This document shows positions 16,324-24,658 of a stretch of DNA of 64,000 bases, one piece after another. How positions within the stretch are numbered: the first letter of the stretch is position 1; every line of letters starts with the position of its first letter. The translations under genes and the position numbers were made by a program. A model generated the notes under the pieces. It did not search any database and was not told where the DNA came from. It saw nothing but the letters and a program-made list of their open reading frames with translations. Origin of the DNA: Rhizobiaceae bacterium (lineage in GTDB: Bacteria > Pseudomonadota > Alphaproteobacteria > Rhizobiales > Rhizobiaceae); contig JAEPOG010000002.1 of assembly GCA_017643025.1 (NCBI GenBank), forward strand, positions 372,001 through 436,000, given 5' to 3'.

Positions 16324-16971
16324 CTAGCCTTCCCGCGCGGCCCAGTTCATGCCGCGGCGCAGGATGGTGCGCATTTCCGGGACCTCGAACTCCGACGAGA
16401 CGTGGCCGAGCGAGGAATAGAACACTCGGCCCTTGCCGTGCCGGCGCTTCCAGACCACCGGCATCGTCACGCCGTTGATCCACGGCGCGTGTTCGCCTGA
16501 GAAGGTCGTCGTGGCCAGCACCTCATTCGAGGGGTCGACATGCATGTAGTACTGCTCGGACCGGTAAGGGAAACCTGAGATGCCCTGCATGACCGGATCG
16601 TCCGGCTTCGCGACATCGACGCGGTAGTCGATGATGTTGCCGGGATGGGCGACCCACTGGCCGCCGACGACGAACTGATATTCCGTCGAATCGCGGAACG
16701 CATCGCCCATGCCGCCATGGTGGCCTGCAAGCCCGACGCCGGATTCGACCGCCGAAGCCAGATTGATCGCGTGATCCTTCTCGATTTTCGACATGGTGTA
16801 GATCGGGACGATGAGATGCAGATCGCGGATCGCGGGGTCGCCAAAGGCTTCGGTCCGAGTGTCCACCGCCACCTCGAACCCGTCTTCCTCGAGCATGCCG
16901 CGGATGATCGCCGCGCATTGCTCCGGTTCGTGGCCGTCCCAGCCGCCCCAGACGATCAAGGCCTTGCGCAT
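16324..16971 (-). CDS. ThuA-like domain protein
   Basis: A 215-residue protein of the ThuA/glutamine-amidotransferase-like fold: 'KALIVWGGWDGHEPEQCAAIIRGMLEEDGFEV', 'GVGLAGHHGGMGDAFRDSTEYQFVVGGQWVAHPG' and a C-terminal 'GKGRVFYSSLGHVSSEF'. ThuA was named for trehalose utilisation in Sinorhizobium. Most relatives are thought to act in sugar or sugar-ketone metabolism without proven chemistry. The start at 16971 has a strong GGGAGGAG site; the longer frame to 17028 does not. It follows the two small GNAT genes by 62 bases on the same strand and may be part of that operon or separate. Confidence 0.8.
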   Translation of the reverse strand: MRKALIVWGGWDGHEPEQCAAIIRGMLEEDGFEVAVDTRTEAFGDPAIRDLHLIVPIYTMSKIEKDHAINLASAVESGVGLAGHHGGMGDAFRDSTEYQFVVGGQWVAHPGNIIDYRVDVAKPDDPVMQGISGFPYRSEQYYMHVDPSNEVLATTTFSGEHAPWINGVTMPVVWKRRHGKGRVFYSSLGHVSSEFEVPEMRTILRRGMNWAAREG

Positions 16972-17033
16972 GTGAATCTCCTCCCGTCGTGCAGCGCGTT
17001 CCATGCACCAGAACGGGATGACGCGCAAACGGC

Positions 17034-17336
17034 CTAGCGCTTAAGCAGATCGTCCCAGTCGGGGCTGTGTCGGCTGAATTCATCGGCGACGAACCAGCAG
17101 GTCGGGGTGATCTTGTCGCCATTGGAGCGCGCGTCGGCGACCAGCCGTTCGACCATGCGTTCGGCGATGTCCTGATCGCGGTAGGGGACAGGCACGAAAG
17201 TGTGGTCGGCGATGATGTGACCCGGGCCGACACGGACATAGGTCAGCCGGGCCTCCGAGCCGTCGGGCATGGCGACCGAATATTTGGCGCGGTGGCCGTC
17301 CTCTTCGAAGCGGATGTCGAGATCGTCGAAGCTCAT
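17034..17336 (-). CDS. Small GNAT-fold protein with degenerate acetyl-CoA loop
   Basis: A 100-residue protein alignable to its neighbour at 17333-17644 over its length: 'ARLTYVRVGPGHIIADHTFVPVPYRDQDIAERMVERLVADARSNGDKITPTCWFVADEF'. The neighbour has the canonical RGQGVG pyrophosphate-binding loop; here the same place (residues 53-58) reads RDQDIA, losing the glycines that contact acetyl-CoA. It may bind acetyl-CoA poorly or serve as a non-catalytic partner. The start ATG overlaps the stop of the upstream gene by four bases (ATGA), so the two are translationally coupled. Function unknown. Confidence 0.75.
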   Translation of the reverse strand: MSFDDLDIRFEEDGHRAKYSVAMPDGSEARLTYVRVGPGHIIADHTFVPVPYRDQDIAERMVERLVADARSNGDKITPTCWFVADEFSRHSPDWDDLLKR

Positions 17337-17644
17337 TTCGACTCACCGCGCGGCTGCTGGATCACGTCCTGCCATTCGTCGTGCCGCCGGAACTGTGCGG
17401 CGGCGAAAGGGCAAAGCGCGATGATCTTCTTGCCGGACTTGCGCGCATCCTCGACGGCGCGGGCGACGAGCTTTGCCCCGACGCCTTGGCCTCGAAATGC
17501 ATCGGGCACTTCGGTGTGGTCGATGATGAGGAGCCTCGGGCCCGCCTTGGAAAAGGTCATTTCGGCCTCAGCGCCGCCGGCCCGATGGACGTAGCGACCC
17601 TTGCTGTCCGTTTCCTCGACTTCGATCCGGAACTCGTCGCTCAT
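17333..17644 (-). CDS. Small GNAT N-acetyltransferase (YjdJ-like)
   Basis: A 103-residue minimal GNAT domain: 'EAEMTFSKAGPRLLIIDHTEVPDAFRGQGVGAKLVARAVEDARKSGKKIIALCPFAAAQFRRHDEW'. The acetyl-CoA loop RGQGVG is intact at residues 51-56 and the Cys-Pro-Phe motif typical of this small family is present. Substrates of the family are mostly unknown. It overlaps the esterase gene upstream by four bases and the degenerate paralogue downstream by four bases, so it is the third of four tightly coupled genes. Confidence 0.85.
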   Translation of the reverse strand: MSDEFRIEVEETDSKGRYVHRAGGAEAEMTFSKAGPRLLIIDHTEVPDAFRGQGVGAKLVARAVEDARKSGKKIIALCPFAAAQFRRHDEWQDVIQQPRGESK

Positions 17645-18264
17645 GCCGTTTTCTCCGCCGCGTATTCGGCAAACATGGTGCGCGCCGCGTCGATTTCGCC
17701 CTTGCGGATTTCATGGCCGCCGCTGTGCCATTCGAGTGTGACGCGTGCGCCGGCGTCCCGCAACCACGTTTCAAGCCGCGACGTCAGCTGCGGCGGGCAG
17801 ATCGGATCGGCGCGGCCCGCGGTGATGAGAACATCCGTTTCCAGCTTCCCTTCGATCTCGGGCGTGAAAGGAATGAGCGGATGCATCAGCACTGCGGCGT
17901 CGAACAGGTCCGGGTTGGCGAACATGACCGACGCCATGATGTTTGCCCCGTTGGAATAGCCAAGCCCGAGAACCGCCGACGGCTGCGCGGCCTCGGCGTG
18001 CGCCCGGATGAAGCCGGTCATCTTGGTCGTCGCGCGGGCGAGGTCCTCCATGTCGTAGATGCCCTCGGCGGCGCGGCGGAAATAACGCGCCGCGCCATGC
18101 TCGGAGATATCGCCGCGTGGCGCGACGAGGCCGGCGCCCGGCAGCAGCGCAGGGCCGATTTCCCAGAACTGGTTCTCGTCGCCGCCGGTGCCGTGGAACA
18201 GGAAGAGCAGCGGCCTGCCGGGGCCGGCATCGGAGCGATTGTGGATATAGGCGTCGGCCGTCAT
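17641..18264 (-). CDS. Alpha/beta hydrolase, phospholipase/carboxylesterase type (MhqD-like)
   Basis: A 207-residue serine hydrolase. The catalytic triad is visible as Ser104 in GYSNG, Asp153 in 'AGRADPICPP' and His184 in 'SGGHEI'; the oxyanion segment is 'LFLFHGTGGDE'. In Bacillus subtilis a carboxylesterase of this type (MhqD) is encoded with a ring-cleaving VOC dioxygenase (MhqO/MhqE) and both are induced by quinones. Here too the gene overlaps a VOC dioxygenase gene by four bases. A role in detoxifying quinones or related electrophiles is inferred from that pairing. Confidence 0.85.
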   Translation of the reverse strand: MTADAYIHNRSDAGPGRPLLFLFHGTGGDENQFWEIGPALLPGAGLVAPRGDISEHGAARYFRRAAEGIYDMEDLARATTKMTGFIRAHAEAAQPSAVLGLGYSNGANIMASVMFANPDLFDAAVLMHPLIPFTPEIEGKLETDVLITAGRADPICPPQLTSRLETWLRDAGARVTLEWHSGGHEIRKGEIDAARTMFAEYAAEKTA

Positions 18265-19199
18265 GCCTGTTCTCCGATCGGCTGGAGGTGAGCTTCCAGC
18301 ATGGAGCGCAGATGCTCGTGCTGCTTCGGCAAACGCAACTCCTCGCCGAGATGCTCGGGCGCTTCGTCGCGGGCGAAGCCCGGCTCGTTAGTCGCCACCT
18401 CGAACAAAACACCGCCCGGCGTGCGGAAATAGATGGAAAAGAAATAATCGCGGTCGATCACCGGCGTGACCATGTAGCCCGTATCGGCCAATGCCTTGCG
18501 GACTTCCAGTTGAGCCGCGCGATCCTCGACGGCGAAGGCAACATGATGGACCGAGCCCGCGCCTTCGCGGGACGGAGCGGTCATGGGCAGGGTCTCGATG
18601 TCTACGACATCGGCGCCGTTGCCGCCGGCCATCGCAAAACGTCGGATATTGCCGGACTGGTCGATCTGTTCGTAGCCCATGAGCTTGAGCAGCTCAGCCG
18701 TACTGCCGGCGTCCTGCAAGCGCATGGCAACCGAGTGGAAGCCGCGGATCGCCGCGTCATCCGGAACGCCGCCGCCGGTCCAGATCGGGCGCGAGTCATC
18801 GGCGGTTTCGACGAGCGCAATACCGTCGGCGTCCGGTCCTCGGAAAAAGAGGCGCTGTTCGCCGAATTTCTCGTGGCGTTCCAGTCCCTTCACGCCCTGT
18901 TCGCCAAGCCGCTTCTCCCAGAAGCCGAGCGAACCTACGGGGACGGAAAACGCGGTCGTGCCCACCTCGCCGGTGCCCGGCTTGCCACGCGCGATATGGG
19001 GGAACGGAAAATAGGTTATAACCGAACCCGGCGTGCCGAATTCGTCGCCGTAATAGAGGTGATAGACGTCGGGCGCGTCGAAATTTACGGTCTTCTTCAC
19101 GCGGCGCAGTCCTAGAGTGCGGGTGAAGAAGGCGTTGTTCTCGGCCGCATCGCGCGCCATCGAGGTGACGTGGTGCAGGCCCTTGATCTGGCCAAGCAT
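18261..19199 (-). CDS. VOC-family ring-cleaving dioxygenase-type protein (MhqO/MhqA-like)
   Basis: A 312-residue two-domain vicinal oxygen chelate protein. The N-terminal domain begins 'GLHHVTSMARDAAENNAFFTRTLGLRRVKKTVNFD'; the C-terminal domain has 'SVHHVAFAVEDRAAQLEVRKAL' and ends in 'SIYFRTPGGVLFEVATNEPGF'. The paired His and late Glu are the usual metal ligands. Relatives cleave hydroquinone-type rings. The ATG at 19199 has an AGGAG site; the frame to 19322 is upstream sequence. It is the first gene of an operon running through an esterase and two GNAT proteins, all joined by 4-base overlaps. Confidence 0.85.
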   Translation of the reverse strand: MLGQIKGLHHVTSMARDAAENNAFFTRTLGLRRVKKTVNFDAPDVYHLYYGDEFGTPGSVITYFPFPHIARGKPGTGEVGTTAFSVPVGSLGFWEKRLGEQGVKGLERHEKFGEQRLFFRGPDADGIALVETADDSRPIWTGGGVPDDAAIRGFHSVAMRLQDAGSTAELLKLMGYEQIDQSGNIRRFAMAGGNGADVVDIETLPMTAPSREGAGSVHHVAFAVEDRAAQLEVRKALADTGYMVTPVIDRDYFFSIYFRTPGGVLFEVATNEPGFARDEAPEHLGEELRLPKQHEHLRSMLEAHLQPIGEQA

Positions 19200-19338
19200 G
19201 TTTCTGTGCTCCTGTGGGCCGCCGCAATGCCTTGGGCGGCGTTTCGCGCCACCTATGTGGGCGAGGCCCGCCGCCGTTGAAACAGGCGAGCGGGTTATGG
19301 ACCGTATCCGATCGTCGAACAATCGGCAGCGCCGGACG

Positions 19339-19788
19339 CTACCCTGTCAGGTCGTCGTCCCCGTCGCCGCCTTTGTTTTCCCGGTAGATGGCGTAGGCGA
19401 TCGCCGAGACCACCGGAATGGCAATGCCCGCGAGTGCGCCCTTTTTCGACAACAGCGAGGGAAGGGCGGCGACGGCCACGGTGGCTGCCAGAGTCATGGC
19501 CTCGCCCGACATGCGCTCCCTGGCGCGCCGCGCCCGGGCGCGGGCCATGATGCGGTGATAGATCAGCAGCGCCACCGCAAGGGCGAGGAAGATCGCCCCG
19601 AAGGCAATGGCTACGGCGAGTTCGCCATAGAAGCGGGCGGCGTAGATATAAGCCGCCAGCAGCAGGAAACCGAAGCCGACTGCCGCCGCTGCGCCGGCAA
19701 CGAGATATTCGATCGCGCTCTTGCGGGCACGGCGTGCGACCGCGCCTGCCTCGCCGGAAAGTATCGACAGGATCAGGTTTGGTGTCAT
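19339..19788 (-). CDS. Holin-X-like small membrane protein
   Basis: A 149-residue protein with two adjacent membrane helices near residues 28-80 (LVAGAAAAVGFGFLLLAAYIYA and VAIAFGAIFLALAVALLIYH), an arginine-rich loop and a third hydrophobic stretch before an acidic tail. It resembles 'phage holin family' or Actinobacterial Holin-X-like proteins that often accompany DUF883 proteins in proteobacteria and are thought to be envelope stress proteins, not lysis proteins. The DUF883 gene ends 15 bases upstream on the same strand. No phage genes are nearby. Confidence 0.65.
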   Translation of the reverse strand: MTPNLILSILSGEAGAVARRARKSAIEYLVAGAAAAVGFGFLLLAAYIYAARFYGELAVAIAFGAIFLALAVALLIYHRIMARARARRARERMSGEAMTLAATVAVAALPSLLSKKGALAGIAIPVVSAIAYAIYRENKGGDGDDDLTG

Positions 19789-19803
19789 GCCCGCCCGGGA
19801 TGC

Positions 19804-20139
19804 CTAGCGCCGCGCCACGAGGGCGAAGAAGAAACCCACGGCCGCGGCGATGGCAAGCGAGGTGATAGGCTTTTCGCGCACCGCATCGTTGAGCTGCTTT
19901 TCGTAGTCGAGCGCTGTCTCCCGCAACTCCTCGTAGGCCGCTTCGCCCTGGGCGCGCAGCTCTTCCGCCTTCTCGCCCGCGGCCTGGCGGGCTGTGCGGG
20001 TCGACTTGTCGCGAATTACGGTGACGTGCTTGGCGAGGTCGGCCAGTTCCTCGCGCAGTTTGGTGATCTCGGCCTTGAGTTCGGCCGTGTTGGCTTCGGT
20101 CGTGCCCGCCTTGGGCTTGGTGCCGGCACTTGCTGCCAT
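19804..20139 (-). CDS. DUF883/ElaB-YqjD family protein
   Basis: A 111-residue protein with a long charged coiled-coil (residues about 15-85, rich in Lys, Glu and Ala) and a C-terminal membrane helix ending in 'FFFALVARR', the ElaB/YqjD layout. Escherichia coli YqjD and ElaB are inner-membrane proteins that bind ribosomes in stationary phase. The ATG at 20139 has GGGAG seven bases upstream; an ATG two codons earlier (20145) is too close to it. It is the first gene of a two-gene unit with the holin-X-like gene. Confidence 0.8.
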   Translation of the reverse strand: MAASAGTKPKAGTTEANTAELKAEITKLREELADLAKHVTVIRDKSTRTARQAAGEKAEELRAQGEAAYEELRETALDYEKQLNDAVREKPITSLAIAAAVGFFFALVARR

Positions 20140-20477
20140 TTTCATACTCCCTGCTGCGCCATGTGGCGCCACTGTTTGACTTGTGGCCGACAACTCGTTG
20201 AACGCTATGCCGACCGTATTGAAAGGCAGTTTTGCCAACCGAGTCCAGCCGGAATATGGCGTCATGTGCGGCTCTGCCGAAGTGCCTGGAGAGTTTCAGG
20301 CAATGTTCACCATCGCGGCGTGTTGCACAGCCACATACCAGCAGCCGCCCAATATCTGCCTTTATCGCATGTTCACAGAAGGCCGCCGCGCTAGCCGACT
20401 TGCCGGCGAATGCGCTGTTCCGGTGCGCATGTATGAAACATTGCGACCTAGACGATATTGCCGACAGGAGGCGTTAG
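20140..20477. other. Intergenic region between divergent DUF883 and lipoprotein genes
   Basis: About 340 bases without a supportable gene. It must hold promoters for both divergent units, but I could not place convincing -35/-10 pairs. Short ORFs on the plus strand here (from 20183 and 20232) have no family features. Confidence 0.5.
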
Positions 20478-20729
20478 ATGAGGAAAATTCTACTGGCGGT
20501 GGCCGCAGCAGGCCTGCTCGCAGGGTGCACTACTGCGGAAAGAACCGCCGTGGGAGGCGCCCTGGCTGGCGCAGCGATCGGCGGCCTTGCAACTGGCACC
20601 GGAACCGGCGCCGCGATTGGCGCTGGCATTGGCGGTGCAACCGGCTATCTCCTCGGCAGGGTTGCTGACCGGCCGGGATATTGCCGCTACCGCACGCCGG
20701 ATGGCCGCATCTACACCGCCGAGTGCTAA
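20478..20729 (+). CDS. Glycine-zipper lipoprotein 1
   Basis: An 83-residue protein with a lipoprotein signal peptide; the lipobox LLAGC places the acylated cysteine at residue 16. The mature part is a glycine-zipper region (repeated Gly/Ala every fourth residue, about residues 26-60) and a short tail with two cysteines ('GYCRYRTPDGRIYTAEC'). The ribosome-binding site is ACAGGAGG. A paralogue follows after 124 bases on the same strand. Proteins of this kind sit in the outer membrane; some related glycine-zipper proteins aid envelope integrity, but the role here is unknown. Confidence 0.8.
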   Translation: MRKILLAVAAAGLLAGCTTAERTAVGGALAGAAIGGLATGTGTGAAIGAGIGGATGYLLGRVADRPGYCRYRTPDGRIYTAEC

Positions 20730-20853
20730 CGAAACAACGACGTGGCACCCGTCGGATTTGACAACCATCCGGCCGGTTGTGCACGTGTCCAGTGGTTTGG
20801 GGTTACGCAAGAAACGGGCGGGGCAAAGTGAATCTCAACAGGAGGACTATCTC

Positions 20854-21117
20854 ATGAGAAACACATTTATTGCTCTCGCCGCAGTTCTTATGCTCGCCGG
20901 CTGCACCACCGCAGAACGCACCGCGACTATCGGTGCCGCAGCAGGTGGCGCCATCGGCGCAGCGGCTTCCGGTACAATCGGCGGCGCCGCCATTGGCGCC
21001 TTTGTCGGCGGTGCAGGCGGCTATCTGCTCGGCCGCGCCGCAGACCGTGGCGACGGCTACTGCGAATACCGCAGCCGCAGCGGAGAGATTTTCTACGACC
21101 GCTGCCCCGGCTATTGA
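20854..21117 (+). CDS. Glycine-zipper lipoprotein 2
   Basis: An 87-residue paralogue of the preceding gene sharing 'LAGCTTAERTA' at the lipobox, the glycine zipper ('GAAAGGAIGAAASGTIGGAAIGAFVGGAGGYLLGRAADR') and the cysteine-containing tail 'GYCEYRSRSGEIFYDRCPGY'. The start at 20854 has AGGAGGA eight bases upstream. A textbook intrinsic terminator begins 22 bases after the stop. The two genes look like a tandem duplication. Confidence 0.82.
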   Translation: MRNTFIALAAVLMLAGCTTAERTATIGAAAGGAIGAAASGTIGGAAIGAFVGGAGGYLLGRAADRGDGYCEYRSRSGEIFYDRCPGY

Positions 21118-21138
21118 GCAGGCGGACACCCAAACGCG

Positions 21139-21167
21139 AAAGAGGCGCCGAAAGGCGCCTCTTTTTT
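21139..21167 (+). terminator. Rho-independent terminator after the lipoprotein pair
   Basis: AAAGAGGCGCC (21139-21149) pairs perfectly over 11 bases with GGCGCCTCTTT (21154-21164) around a GAAA tetraloop, and the T-run reaches 21167. It ends the lipoprotein unit and may also serve the convergent ABC transporter operon, because the 5' arm begins with As. Confidence 0.9.
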
Positions 21168-21186
21168 GATGACTAAACTAATGCCC

Positions 21187-21975
21187 TCAGGCCGCGTCCC
21201 TGACTGCTCCCGGGCCAGGAATGGCGCCTGGCGGGCATTTGCCGAGAATGATCATTCCCAGCACTTCGTCCTTGGTCACGTCCGTGGTTTTCGCCGTGCC
21301 GACGACCTGCCCGTTCTTCATGACGCAGACGCGGTCAGCCAGATCGAACACGTCGTGGATGTCGTGGCTGATGAGGAATATGCCGATGCCCTCGCCCTTC
21401 AGCTGCTTGACGAGTTCGCCAACCTGAGCCGTCTCCTGCGGCCCCAGAGCTGCCGTCGGCTCGTCCATAATCAGGATACGCGCGTCGAAATGGATGGCGC
21501 GGGCAATCGCGACCGACTGTCGTTGGCCGCCCGACAGGCGTACGACGGGATCCTTGAAGCGCTGGAAACGCGGGTTGAGGCGCCCCATCACCTTGCGGGT
21601 TTCGGCCTCCATCGCAACGTCGTCCAGCGTGCCCCAGGCCGTTTTGAGTTCGCGTCCGAGGAAGAGATTGGCGGCGGCGTCGACATTGTCGGCGAGAGCC
21701 AGCGTCTGATAGATCGTCTCGATCCCGTAGGTCTTGGCGTCGCGGGGATTGTTGATCGTCGCTTCCTCGCCATTGATGAAGATCGAGCCGGCGTCGCGCT
21801 TGTAGGCGCCCGACAGGATCTTGATCAGGGTGGATTTGCCTGCGCCATTGTGGCCGACGAGAGCCACAACCTCTCCGGCATTGAGATCGACCGAAGCATT
21901 CTCGACGGCGTGGATGCCGCCGAATGCGATCGAGATGTTCCTCATTTCGACAAGCGGGCTGCCGTTGTTGCTCAT
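21187..21975 (-). CDS. xylG: Sugar ABC transporter ATP-binding protein (XylG/FrcA-like, single domain)
   Basis: A 262-residue ATPase with Walker A 'GHNGAGKST', signature '[14 protein letters not shown]', Walker B '[13 protein letters not shown]' and the switch histidine in 'LISHDIHDV'. It powers import by the XylF/XylH pair encoded upstream. Escherichia coli XylG has two fused ATPase domains; this protein has one, as in the rhizobial fructose transporter protein FrcA, so it should work as a homodimer. The start at 21975 has GGAGG eight bases upstream and lies inside the end of xylH (overlap). A longer frame to 23118 is a shadow of xylH. Confidence 0.88.
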   Translation of the reverse strand: MSNNGSPLVEMRNISIAFGGIHAVENASVDLNAGEVVALVGHNGAGKSTLIKILSGAYKRDAGSIFINGEEATINNPRDAKTYGIETIYQTLALADNVDAAANLFLGRELKTAWGTLDDVAMEAETRKVMGRLNPRFQRFKDPVVRLSGGQRQSVAIARAIHFDARILIMDEPTAALGPQETAQVGELVKQLKGEGIGIFLISHDIHDVFDLADRVCVMKNGQVVGTAKTTDVTKDEVLGMIILGKCPPGAIPGPGAVRDAA

Positions 21976-21992
21976 CTGTCCGGCCTCCATGC

Positions 21993-23300
21993 TCACTGCG
22001 TGCGCCGACGGTAGATGGTGTCGAGCCAGACGGCGATCACCAGCGCCAGCCCGACCACGATGTTCTGCAGCGGCGTGTCGACGCCGAGCAGGATCATGCC
22101 TGAAGCGAGCGACTGCATCAGCACCGCGCCCAGCATGGCGCCTGCAATCGTGCCGACGCCGCCGCCCAGCGACGTGCCGCCGATGACAGCGGCGGCAATG
22201 ACCAGCAGTTCGTCGAGCGTTCCAGCTGCATTGGTGGCCGCGTTCAGCCGCGCGGTCGAGATGCACGCGCTGAGCGCCGCGAGCATCCCCATCAGCATGA
22301 AGATCTTCATGATCACCCAGCGGGTGTTGATACCGGCGAGTTCGGCTGCTTCCGGGTTGCCGCCGATGGCAAAGACGTAGCGCCCGAAACGAGTGCGGGT
22401 GGCGATGAATGTCATGATGACGCCGACGCCGAGGGCGATGAGCACGGGAATTGCAATGCCGTGCGCGATGAAGGCGTCGTCCGGCACATCCTGCCCGAGA
22501 CCCTCGAAATAGCGCCTGACAATGCCGATCGGCCAGGGGTAGGAATTCGCTACCCAGACGGCCAGCAGGATCACGCCGCAGGCGATGCCTCCGAGCAGGC
22601 TTTCCGCCCACACCGGGCGAAGAGGGAAATGAAACTTCTTGCGCTGGGCGCGGGCGCTGAACAGCGCCAGCACGACGGCGGCGCAGCCAACGAGGCCGAT
22701 GATCCAGCTCCAGGTGGCGCCAACCGCGCCTTCGGGGCCGCCGCCCATCAAGCGGAAGGTCGCGTCCATCGGCGCCACCGTGCGGCCGCTTGTGACCCAC
22801 CAGGCAGCGCCACGCCAGACCAGCAGGCCGCCGAGGGTGACAATGAAGGCGGGAACGCTGAGGAATGCAATCACGAAGCCCTGGACGGCGCCGACAACGA
22901 GACCCACCAAGAGGCCCACCAGCAGGGCGATGATCCAGATCATCGGGTGGCCGAAGCCGAGAATGTTCGGCAGCACCTCGGCCTGGGTAACGCCAACGAT
23001 CATGGCGGTGAAGCCAAGCAGCGATCCGACTGAAAGGTCGATGTTGCGGGTCACGATGACCAGCACCATGCCTGTCGCCATGACGGCGATAGAGGAGGAC
23101 TGGACGGAGAGGTTCCACAAATTGCGCGGGGTCAGGAACAGGCCGCCGGAGAGAAAGTGGAAGAGCACCCAGATAAGCGCCAGCGCGCCGACCATGCCGA
23201 GCATGCGGGTGTCGAGTTCTGTGGCCTTCAGAAACCGCGCCACGGAGCCAAGCTCTGTCGACCGCGCGCCGTCGGGCGCTTGCGACGTGGCATCCGTCAT
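21993..23300 (-). CDS. xylH: Xylose-type ABC transporter permease (XylH)
   Basis: A 435-residue permease of the BPD_transp_2 family with about ten membrane helices: '[33 protein letters not shown]', '[30 protein letters not shown]' and '[20 protein letters not shown]'. The long central insertion of about 80 residues after helix 4-5 is typical of XylH against RbsC. The ATG at 23300 has GGGAGGAAG seven bases upstream; a GTG at 23315 lies before it. It sits between xylF and xylG, separated from xylF by a strong hairpin. Confidence 0.9.
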   Translation of the reverse strand: MTDATSQAPDGARSTELGSVARFLKATELDTRMLGMVGALALIWVLFHFLSGGLFLTPRNLWNLSVQSSSIAVMATGMVLVIVTRNIDLSVGSLLGFTAMIVGVTQAEVLPNILGFGHPMIWIIALLVGLLVGLVVGAVQGFVIAFLSVPAFIVTLGGLLVWRGAAWWVTSGRTVAPMDATFRLMGGGPEGAVGATWSWIIGLVGCAAVVLALFSARAQRKKFHFPLRPVWAESLLGGIACGVILLAVWVANSYPWPIGIVRRYFEGLGQDVPDDAFIAHGIAIPVLIALGVGVIMTFIATRTRFGRYVFAIGGNPEAAELAGINTRWVIMKIFMLMGMLAALSACISTARLNAATNAAGTLDELLVIAAAVIGGTSLGGGVGTIAGAMLGAVLMQSLASGMILLGVDTPLQNIVVGLALVIAVWLDTIYRRRTQ

Positions 23301-23364
23301 GGTCTTCCTCCCCACCGGACCGCAGTCGTACCGCTGCGTGTGCCGACCAGTCTAGCTTAGAGAA

Positions 23365-23393
23365 GCGCCGCGGCTTTCGTCAAACCGCGGCGC
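23365..23393 (-). other. Intercistronic stem-loop between xylF and xylH
   Basis: GCGCCGCGG (23365-23373) and CCGCGGCGC (23385-23393) pair perfectly over nine bases, with three more A-T pairs inside across one bulge. It lies between the binding-protein gene and the permease gene with no good U-run. In malE-malF and similar operons such hairpins protect the upstream mRNA so that binding protein outnumbers permease; the same is inferred here. Confidence 0.6.
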
Positions 23394-23419
23394 CTGCAAT
23401 CATTTGAAGTGGACTGGGC

Positions 23420-24460
23420 TCAGCCGCAGACGTCCACGGTGCCGGCAGGAACGCCCTGGCAGACGACGTCCTTGGAAACCCAGCCGGCGTCGATCACGAC
23501 GTCGAGATTGTCGCGCGTGATCGGCACCGGAGCGAGGAACACCGACTTGGTGGTGTTGCCGCCCGGCGTGGTGAAGTCGACGACGCCGTCGATCTCATCC
23601 ATGGAGGCGCCGTCGGCCAGAGCCGACGCGATCTCGCCGGCGGCCTTACCGAGTTCGCGTGCGTCCTTCCACACCGACACGGTCTGCGTGCCGAGCGCGA
23701 CGCGGTTCAGAGCAGCATGGTCGCCGTCCTGGCCGGACACCGGAACCGAACCAGCCAGACCCTGCGCTTCGAGCGCCGCAACGACGCCGCCGGCGGTGCC
23801 GTCGTTCGAAGCGACGACAGCGTCAACGTCGTTGTTGTTGGTGGTCAGGATCTGCTCCATGTTCTTCTGCGCGTTGGCAGGCAGCCAGCCGTCGGTATAG
23901 GCCTCGCCGACATTCTTGATCTTGCCGGCGTCCATGGCTTCCTTGAGCACTTCCATCTGGCCGGAGAACAGGAAATCAGCGTTCGGATCGGCGCTCGAGC
24001 CCTTGATGAAGGCGTAGTTGCCCTCAGGCTGAACCTCGAACACGGCGCGCGCCTGCATGCGGCCGACTTCCTTGTTGTCGAAGGTCAGGTAGAAGGCGTC
24101 TTCGCTCTCGATCAGGCGGTCATAACCGACGACCGGAATGCCTTCGTTGACGGCGCGCTCCACTGCCGGGCCGACTGCGCTGGCATCCTGGGACAGGATG
24201 ACGAGGGCGTTGGCGCCCTGCGCGATCAGCGACTCGACGTCGGTGAGCTGCTTCGACGCGGACGACTGCGCGTCGGCGGAAATGTAGGTATTGCCGGCGG
24301 CTTCGATCGCTGCCTTCATGGCCGCTTCGTCGGTTTTCCAGCGCTCTTCCTGGAAGTTCGACCAGGAAACGCCGATCACCTTGCCATCGGCCACCGCGGC
24401 CGTGGACAGTGCAAACGACATGGCAACACCCGCCAGAATGGCGGTGGTAAATTTCGTCAT
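23420..24460 (-). CDS. xylF: D-xylose-type periplasmic binding protein (XylF)
   Basis: A 346-residue sugar-binding protein with a signal peptide ending near 'STAAVA'. It follows Escherichia coli XylF closely in order of motifs: '[18 protein letters not shown]', '[27 protein letters not shown]', '[20 protein letters not shown]', '[20 protein letters not shown]', '[23 protein letters not shown]' and 'SGQDGD'. These include the residues that bind the pentose ring in XylF. Xylose is the most likely ligand, but a related sugar cannot be excluded, and no xylose isomerase or kinase gene lies in the window. It is first in the xylFHG operon and divergent from a ROK-family repressor. Confidence 0.9.
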   Translation of the reverse strand: MTKFTTAILAGVAMSFALSTAAVADGKVIGVSWSNFQEERWKTDEAAMKAAIEAAGNTYISADAQSSASKQLTDVESLIAQGANALVILSQDASAVGPAVERAVNEGIPVVGYDRLIESEDAFYLTFDNKEVGRMQARAVFEVQPEGNYAFIKGSSADPNADFLFSGQMEVLKEAMDAGKIKNVGEAYTDGWLPANAQKNMEQILTTNNNDVDAVVASNDGTAGGVVAALEAQGLAGSVPVSGQDGDHAALNRVALGTQTVSVWKDARELGKAAGEIASALADGASMDEIDGVVDFTTPGGNTTKSVFLAPVPITRDNLDVVIDAGWVSKDVVCQGVPAGTVDVCG

Positions 24461-24531
24461 ATGATCCTCCCTGACGCCTCGATGGCGTGATTCATTGCCG
24501 CGCCCGCTTACGGGCCCTACAATAGCGAGAC

Positions 24532-24552
24532 TTTTTTCGAGCCTCGAAAAAA
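24532..24552. promoter_or_regulatory. Perfect 21-base palindromic operator in the xylF-ROK intergenic region
   Basis: TTTTTTCGAG (24532-24541) and CTCGAAAAAA (24543-24552) form perfect 10-base arms around one central base. The site directly abuts the -10 box of the xylF promoter and covers the expected start of transcription, the position of a blocking repressor. ROK regulators bind A/T-flanked palindromes, and the ROK gene is divergent here, so it is the obvious binder. The assignment is inferred. Confidence 0.8.
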
Positions 24553-24581
24553 ATAATGACTCAGCCCCCGGCGCGTGTCAA
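24553..24581 (-). promoter_or_regulatory. Sigma-70 promoter of xylFHG
   Basis: On the minus strand a consensus TTGACA (24581-24576) is followed after 17 bases by CATTAT (24558-24553), which matches four of six -10 positions. The expected start falls inside the adjoining palindrome. Confidence 0.7.
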
Positions 24582-24658
24582 TATATTTCCGGTGTCACTG
24601 AAGGATGCACGTCCCCGCGCAAGCGGGTATAAGGGCGCCGGGTGATGCGGGAGGAACG

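Noticed and set aside
19339..19788. Holin-X-like protein taken as evidence of prophage
   Set aside because: No other phage genes are near, and this protein type is a common chromosomal envelope protein beside DUF883 genes.
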